DNA of 17,027 bases from an uncultured Oscillospiraceae bacterium (lineage in GTDB: Bacteria > Bacillota > Clostridia > Oscillospirales > Oscillospiraceae): contig CAKUJN010000044.1 in the NCBI GenBank assembly GCA_934661735.1, positions 1 through 17,027 of the forward strand, in the 5' to 3' direction. Below, piece after piece: positions 14,512-17,027 of the stretch (within the stretch, counting starts at the first letter, position 1; each line of letters starts with the position of its first letter). The notes under the pieces were generated by a model. The model was not told the origin of the DNA. It did not search any database and saw nothing but the letters and a program-made list of their open reading frames with translations. Position numbers and translations under genes: made by a program.

Positions 14512-15600
14512 ATGAAATACGGTCGTACCTTCAATTTCTCCGCCGGTCCCGCAATGATGCCGGAACCCGTGCTGGAGGAGATCCGCGATGAGATGATGAA
14601 CTACCGCGGCAGCGGCATGTGCGTCATGGAGATGAGCCATCGTTCCCCTGTTTTCCAGCAGATTATCGACGAGGCCGAGCAGGATCTTCGTGATCTGATG
14701 GGCATTCCCGACAACTATAAGGTCCTGTTCATTCAGGGCGGCGCAACGCTTCAGTTCTCCATGATTCCGATGAACCTGATGAAGAACGGCAAGGCCGTCT
14801 ATGTCGAAACCGGCGCATGGTCGAAGAAGGCCATTGCCGAGGCGAAAAAGGTCGGCGAGGTCATCGTCGCCGCTTCGTCCAAGGACAAAAACTATACCTA
14901 TGTTCCCGATTGCTCCGATCTGGATATCCCCGAGGACACCGACTACGTCTACATCTGCGAGAATGAGACGATTCACGGCGTGACCTGGCAGACGCTGCCC
15001 AACACCAAGGGTCATACGCTCGTTTCCGACCAGTCCTCCATGTTCCTCTCCAAGCCCTGCAACGTGTCCGACTATGGCATGATCTACGCGGGCGTGCAGA
15101 AGAATGTCGGCCCCGCCGGCATGGTTGTCTGCATCATCCGTGAGGACCTGATCCGTGACGATCTGAAGGACCTGCCCGTCTACATGCAGTACAGCACCCA
15201 CGCGGGCGCAGGCTCGATGTACAACACCCCGAACTGCTGGGCGATCTACTGCTGCGGCAAGGTGTTCAAGTACCTCAAGTCCATCGGCGGTCTGGAGGAG
15301 ATGCACCGGCGCAATCTGGACAAGGCAAAGGTGTTCTATGACTTCCTGGATTCCTCCAGAATGTTCAAGGGCACGGTTGAGCCCGAGTTCCGCAGCCTGA
15401 TGAACATCCCGTTCGTCACCGAGTCTGCCGATCTTGACAAGGAAGTCGTCGCCGCCACCAAGGCAGCGGGCTATGACAACCTGAAGGGCCATAAGTCCGT
15501 CGGCGGTCTGCGCGCGTCCATCTACAACGCCATGCCCAGAGAGGGTGTTGAGGCGCTGGTTGACTTCCTGAAAAACTTTGAGGCCAACTACGGCAAGTAA
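14512..15600 (+). CDS. serC: phosphoserine aminotransferase
   Basis: SerC transfers the amino group of glutamate to 3-phosphohydroxypyruvate to give phosphoserine, the second step of serine synthesis, using pyridoxal phosphate. The 362-residue product shows the family start FNFSAGPAMMPEPVLEE, MEMSHRSP, GGATLQFSMIP and the PLP-lysine site YAGVQKNVGPAG with K197. Length equals that of E. coli SerC. AGGAGG (14498-14503) 8 nt upstream supports the ATG at 14512. An in-frame ATG at 14482 would add ten residues but would bury that binding site. It is followed after 103 bp by serA, the preceding pathway step. I see no terminator with a T-run between them, so they may be co-transcribed. Confidence 0.96.
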   Translation: MKYGRTFNFSAGPAMMPEPVLEEIRDEMMNYRGSGMCVMEMSHRSPVFQQIIDEAEQDLRDLMGIPDNYKVLFIQGGATLQFSMIPMNLMKNGKAVYVETGAWSKKAIAEAKKVGEVIVAASSKDKNYTYVPDCSDLDIPEDTDYVYICENETIHGVTWQTLPNTKGHTLVSDQSSMFLSKPCNVSDYGMIYAGVQKNVGPAGMVVCIIREDLIRDDLKDLPVYMQYSTHAGAGSMYNTPNCWAIYCCGKVFKYLKSIGGLEEMHRRNLDKAKVFYDFLDSSRMFKGTVEPEFRSLMNIPFVTESADLDKEVVAATKAAGYDNLKGHKSVGGLRASIYNAMPREGVEALVDFLKNFEANYGK

Positions 15601-15610
15601 TTGATTCACA

Positions 15611-15639
15611 ACAAGGCGCGGCAGATTGTCGCGCCTTGT
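15611..15639 (+). other. intergenic hairpin between serC and serA
   Basis: ACAAGGCGCG (15611-15620) and CGCGCCTTGT (15630-15639) form a perfect 10-bp stem with a 9-nt loop, 10 bp after the serC stop. There is no T-run. A TATAAT at 15652-15657 follows but lacks a properly spaced -35, so this may be an mRNA processing or stabilising structure rather than a terminator and new promoter. Confidence 0.5.
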
Positions 15640-15703
15640 CCTGCGAAACCGTATAATCAACAATAATCTGTAATCTGTATTTCATTGAGAAGGAGATTTT
15701 ATC

Positions 15704-16615
15704 ATGCGTATTCTCGTTACCGACGGTATGGACAAGACCGCAATGGAGCAGCTCCGCGCGGACGGCCACGAGGTCGTCGAGCAGTTCTACGCTCCGGAAG
15801 AGCTGGGCGCTGCGCTGCGTGAATTCGACGCGGTTGTCGTCCGCTCCAAGACCAAGGTCCGCGCCAATCATATCGACGAGGCCAAAGGCGGCAGACTGAA
15901 GCTAATCATCCGCGGCGGCGTCGGCGTGGACAACATCGACGTGAAGTATGCCGAGGAAAACGGCATCACGGTCAAAAACACGCCCAGAGCGTCGTCCCAG
16001 TCTGTGGCCGAGCTTGCCATGGCGCACATGTTCTCCTGCGCGCGCTATATTTCCGTCGCTGGTCACACCATGCGCGAGGACAAGTGGGAAAAGAAGGCCT
16101 ACGGCAAGGGCATCGAGCTTCAGGGCAAGACGCTGGGCATCGTCGGCTTCGGCCGCATCGGCCAGCATCTGGGTGTCATGGCAAAGGCCATCGGCATGAA
16201 CGTCATCGCGTTTGATATTTTCCACATCCCCGGCATCGAAGAGCAGCTGGGCATTCCGTATGTGGAGATGGACGAGCTGCTTGCCAAGTCCGATTTCATC
16301 TCCGTCCATGCACCGGCAGTTGACGGCGGCGCGCTGATCAACGCCGAGCGCATCGAAAAGATGAAGGACGGCGTCGTCATCATCAACACCTCCCGCGGCA
16401 CCAACGTCGACGAGGCCGCTCTGCTGGCTGCGCTGGAAAGCGGTAAGGTCCGCGCCGCCGGTCTGGACGTCTACGCCGACGAGCCCGCCTCCAACAAGGC
16501 GCTCTACAGCCATCCGATGGTCTCCTGCACGCCGCATATCGGCGCTGCCACCGTCGAGGCCCAGAAGCGCATCGGCACCGAGATCGTGGATATCATCCGC
16601 GGCTTCAAGGCCTGA
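15704..16615 (+). CDS. serA: D-3-phosphoglycerate dehydrogenase, short form
   Basis: SerA oxidises 3-phosphoglycerate to 3-phosphohydroxypyruvate with NAD, the first step of serine synthesis. The 303-residue protein covers the D-2-hydroxyacid dehydrogenase core: IIRGGVGVDNID (68-79), NAD-binding GFGRIGQ (148-154), D171 after the second strand indicating NAD preference, and catalytic R231, E260 and H278 (TPHIGA). It lacks the C-terminal ACT domain that mediates serine feedback in E. coli SerA, so it is probably not regulated that way. AAGGAG (15690-15695) lies 8 nt before the ATG. Because many related dehydrogenases share this fold, the serA assignment rests partly on adjacency to serC. Confidence 0.92.
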   Translation: MRILVTDGMDKTAMEQLRADGHEVVEQFYAPEELGAALREFDAVVVRSKTKVRANHIDEAKGGRLKLIIRGGVGVDNIDVKYAEENGITVKNTPRASSQSVAELAMAHMFSCARYISVAGHTMREDKWEKKAYGKGIELQGKTLGIVGFGRIGQHLGVMAKAIGMNVIAFDIFHIPGIEEQLGIPYVEMDELLAKSDFISVHAPAVDGGALINAERIEKMKDGVVIINTSRGTNVDEAALLAALESGKVRAAGLDVYADEPASNKALYSHPMVSCTPHIGAATVEAQKRIGTEIVDIIRGFKA

Positions 16616-16652
16616 TCACTTCAATTTTCACAAATTATATACGTCTCAGGCA

Positions 16653-16681
16653 TTGAAATTTATCGAAAACTGAGATATGAT
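16653..16681 (+). promoter_or_regulatory. sigma-A promoter of gdhA
   Basis: TTGAAA (16653-16658), 17 bases and TATGAT (16676-16681) form a good housekeeping promoter. TCTCAG (16644-16649) and CTGAGA (16670-16675) are an inverted repeat that brackets the -35 and reaches the -10, a possible operator. The start would be about 16688. Confidence 0.75.
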
Positions 16682-16688
16682 AACATTA

Positions 16689-16705
16689 CCAGCCCGCTGG
16701 GCTGG
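16689..16705 (+). other. hairpin at the 5' end of the gdhA transcript
   Basis: CCAGCCC (16689-16695) and GGGCTGG (16699-16705) pair perfectly with a 3-nt loop. The stem begins almost at the predicted transcription start, the arrangement of 5'-terminal stabilising stem-loops. The AGGAGG binding site (16723-16728) is left unpaired downstream. Confidence 0.45.
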
Positions 16706-16737
16706 AATGAGGTATCTTTTTGAGGAGGATTTACCAA

Positions 16738-17027
16738 ATGAACGCATATGTAGCCAGTGTCATCGATTATGTAAAGAAGACACACGCGAACGAGCCGGAA
16801 TTCGTTCAGACCGTGGAAGAGGTTCTGTCCTCGGTTTCCCCGATCATGGACGCACATCCCGAGTATGAGAAAGTCGACCTGCTCAAGCGCATGGTCGAGC
16901 CGGAGCGTATGTTCACGTTCCGTGTCTGCTGGATGGACGACAATGGCAATTATCATACCAACCGCGGCTGGCGCTGCCAGTTCAACGGCGCGATCGGCCC
17001 GTACAAGGGCGGCCTGCGCTTCCAGAA
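16738..17027 (+). CDS. gdhA: glutamate dehydrogenase (NADP-type), N-terminal part, cut by window edge
   Basis: The enzyme aminates 2-oxoglutarate to glutamate using NAD(P)H and ammonia. Only 96 complete codons are visible. They begin MNAYVASVIDYVKKTH and reach the hallmark WRCQFNGAIGPYKGGLRF, which is the substrate-binding segment of hexameric bacterial GdhA. Upstream residues RMFTFRVCWMDDNGNYHTNRG also fit this class rather than the smaller NAD-type of Bacillus RocG. NADP specificity itself cannot be seen because the Rossmann domain lies beyond the edge. AGGAGG (16723-16728) is 9 nt before the ATG. It has its own promoter and supplies the glutamate used by SerC. Confidence 0.93.
   Translation, partial: MNAYVASVIDYVKKTHANEPEFVQTVEEVLSSVSPIMDAHPEYEKVDLLKRMVEPERMFTFRVCWMDDNGNYHTNRGWRCQFNGAIGPYKGGLRFQ

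Overview
The window is chromosomal DNA from a GC-rich (roughly 60% by eye), endospore-forming member of the Clostridia. A gut Oscillospiraceae-type organism (old Clostridium cluster IV) fits best. Three things point there. A glgC-glgD pair is typical of Firmicutes, SpoIIID is a sporulation regulator restricted to endospore formers, and a short SerA sits in a serC-serA-gdhA series. The family-level placement is an inference from gene content and style, not from a search.

Positions 1 to about 1316 hold no convincing gene. They are a mosaic of intergenic repeats: two direct copies of a ~205-bp body spaced exactly 339 bp apart, an inverted fragment of its right end at the window edge, and several short palindromes (three GGGCCGATG-type, one diverged). 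A separate ~113-bp hairpin-bearing insertion sits inside the second copy. From 1317 to 1661 comes a leader-like region with a good sigma-A-type promoter, a possible 40-codon ORF with a strong ribosome binding site, and a hairpin immediately after its stop.

Positions 1662-9653 are a tight five-gene plus-strand glycogen operon: glgC, glgD, glgA, glgP and a GH13 alpha-glucan hydrolase. GlgC/GlgD make ADP-glucose, GlgA polymerises it, GlgP phosphorolyses the chains and the GH13 enzyme hydrolyses malto-oligosaccharides or debranched chains. No branching enzyme (glgB) lies in the window. A bidirectional terminator closes the operon.

Positions 9712-13747 carry four genes of mixed orientation. Type I L-asparaginase (minus) and pyroglutamyl peptidase (plus) diverge from one 177-bp promoter region. 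A metallo-beta-lactamase/beta-CASP protein (minus, GTG start) and a small bacterial PH-domain protein (minus) follow, each with its own clear terminator.

Positions 13884-14235 hold spoIIID, preceded by a sequence closely matching a sigma-E promoter and followed by a perfect 16-bp hairpin. Positions 14413 to the end carry serC, serA and the start of gdhA (cut by the window edge). GdhA makes the glutamate that SerC uses as amino donor, so the three genes are metabolically linked. serC and gdhA each have a clear sigma-A-like promoter.

I see no convincing new defence, mobile or biosynthetic system. The most interesting unexplained structures are the nested intergenic repeats, the ORF-plus-hairpin leader before glgC and the sigma-E-like promoter of spoIIID.
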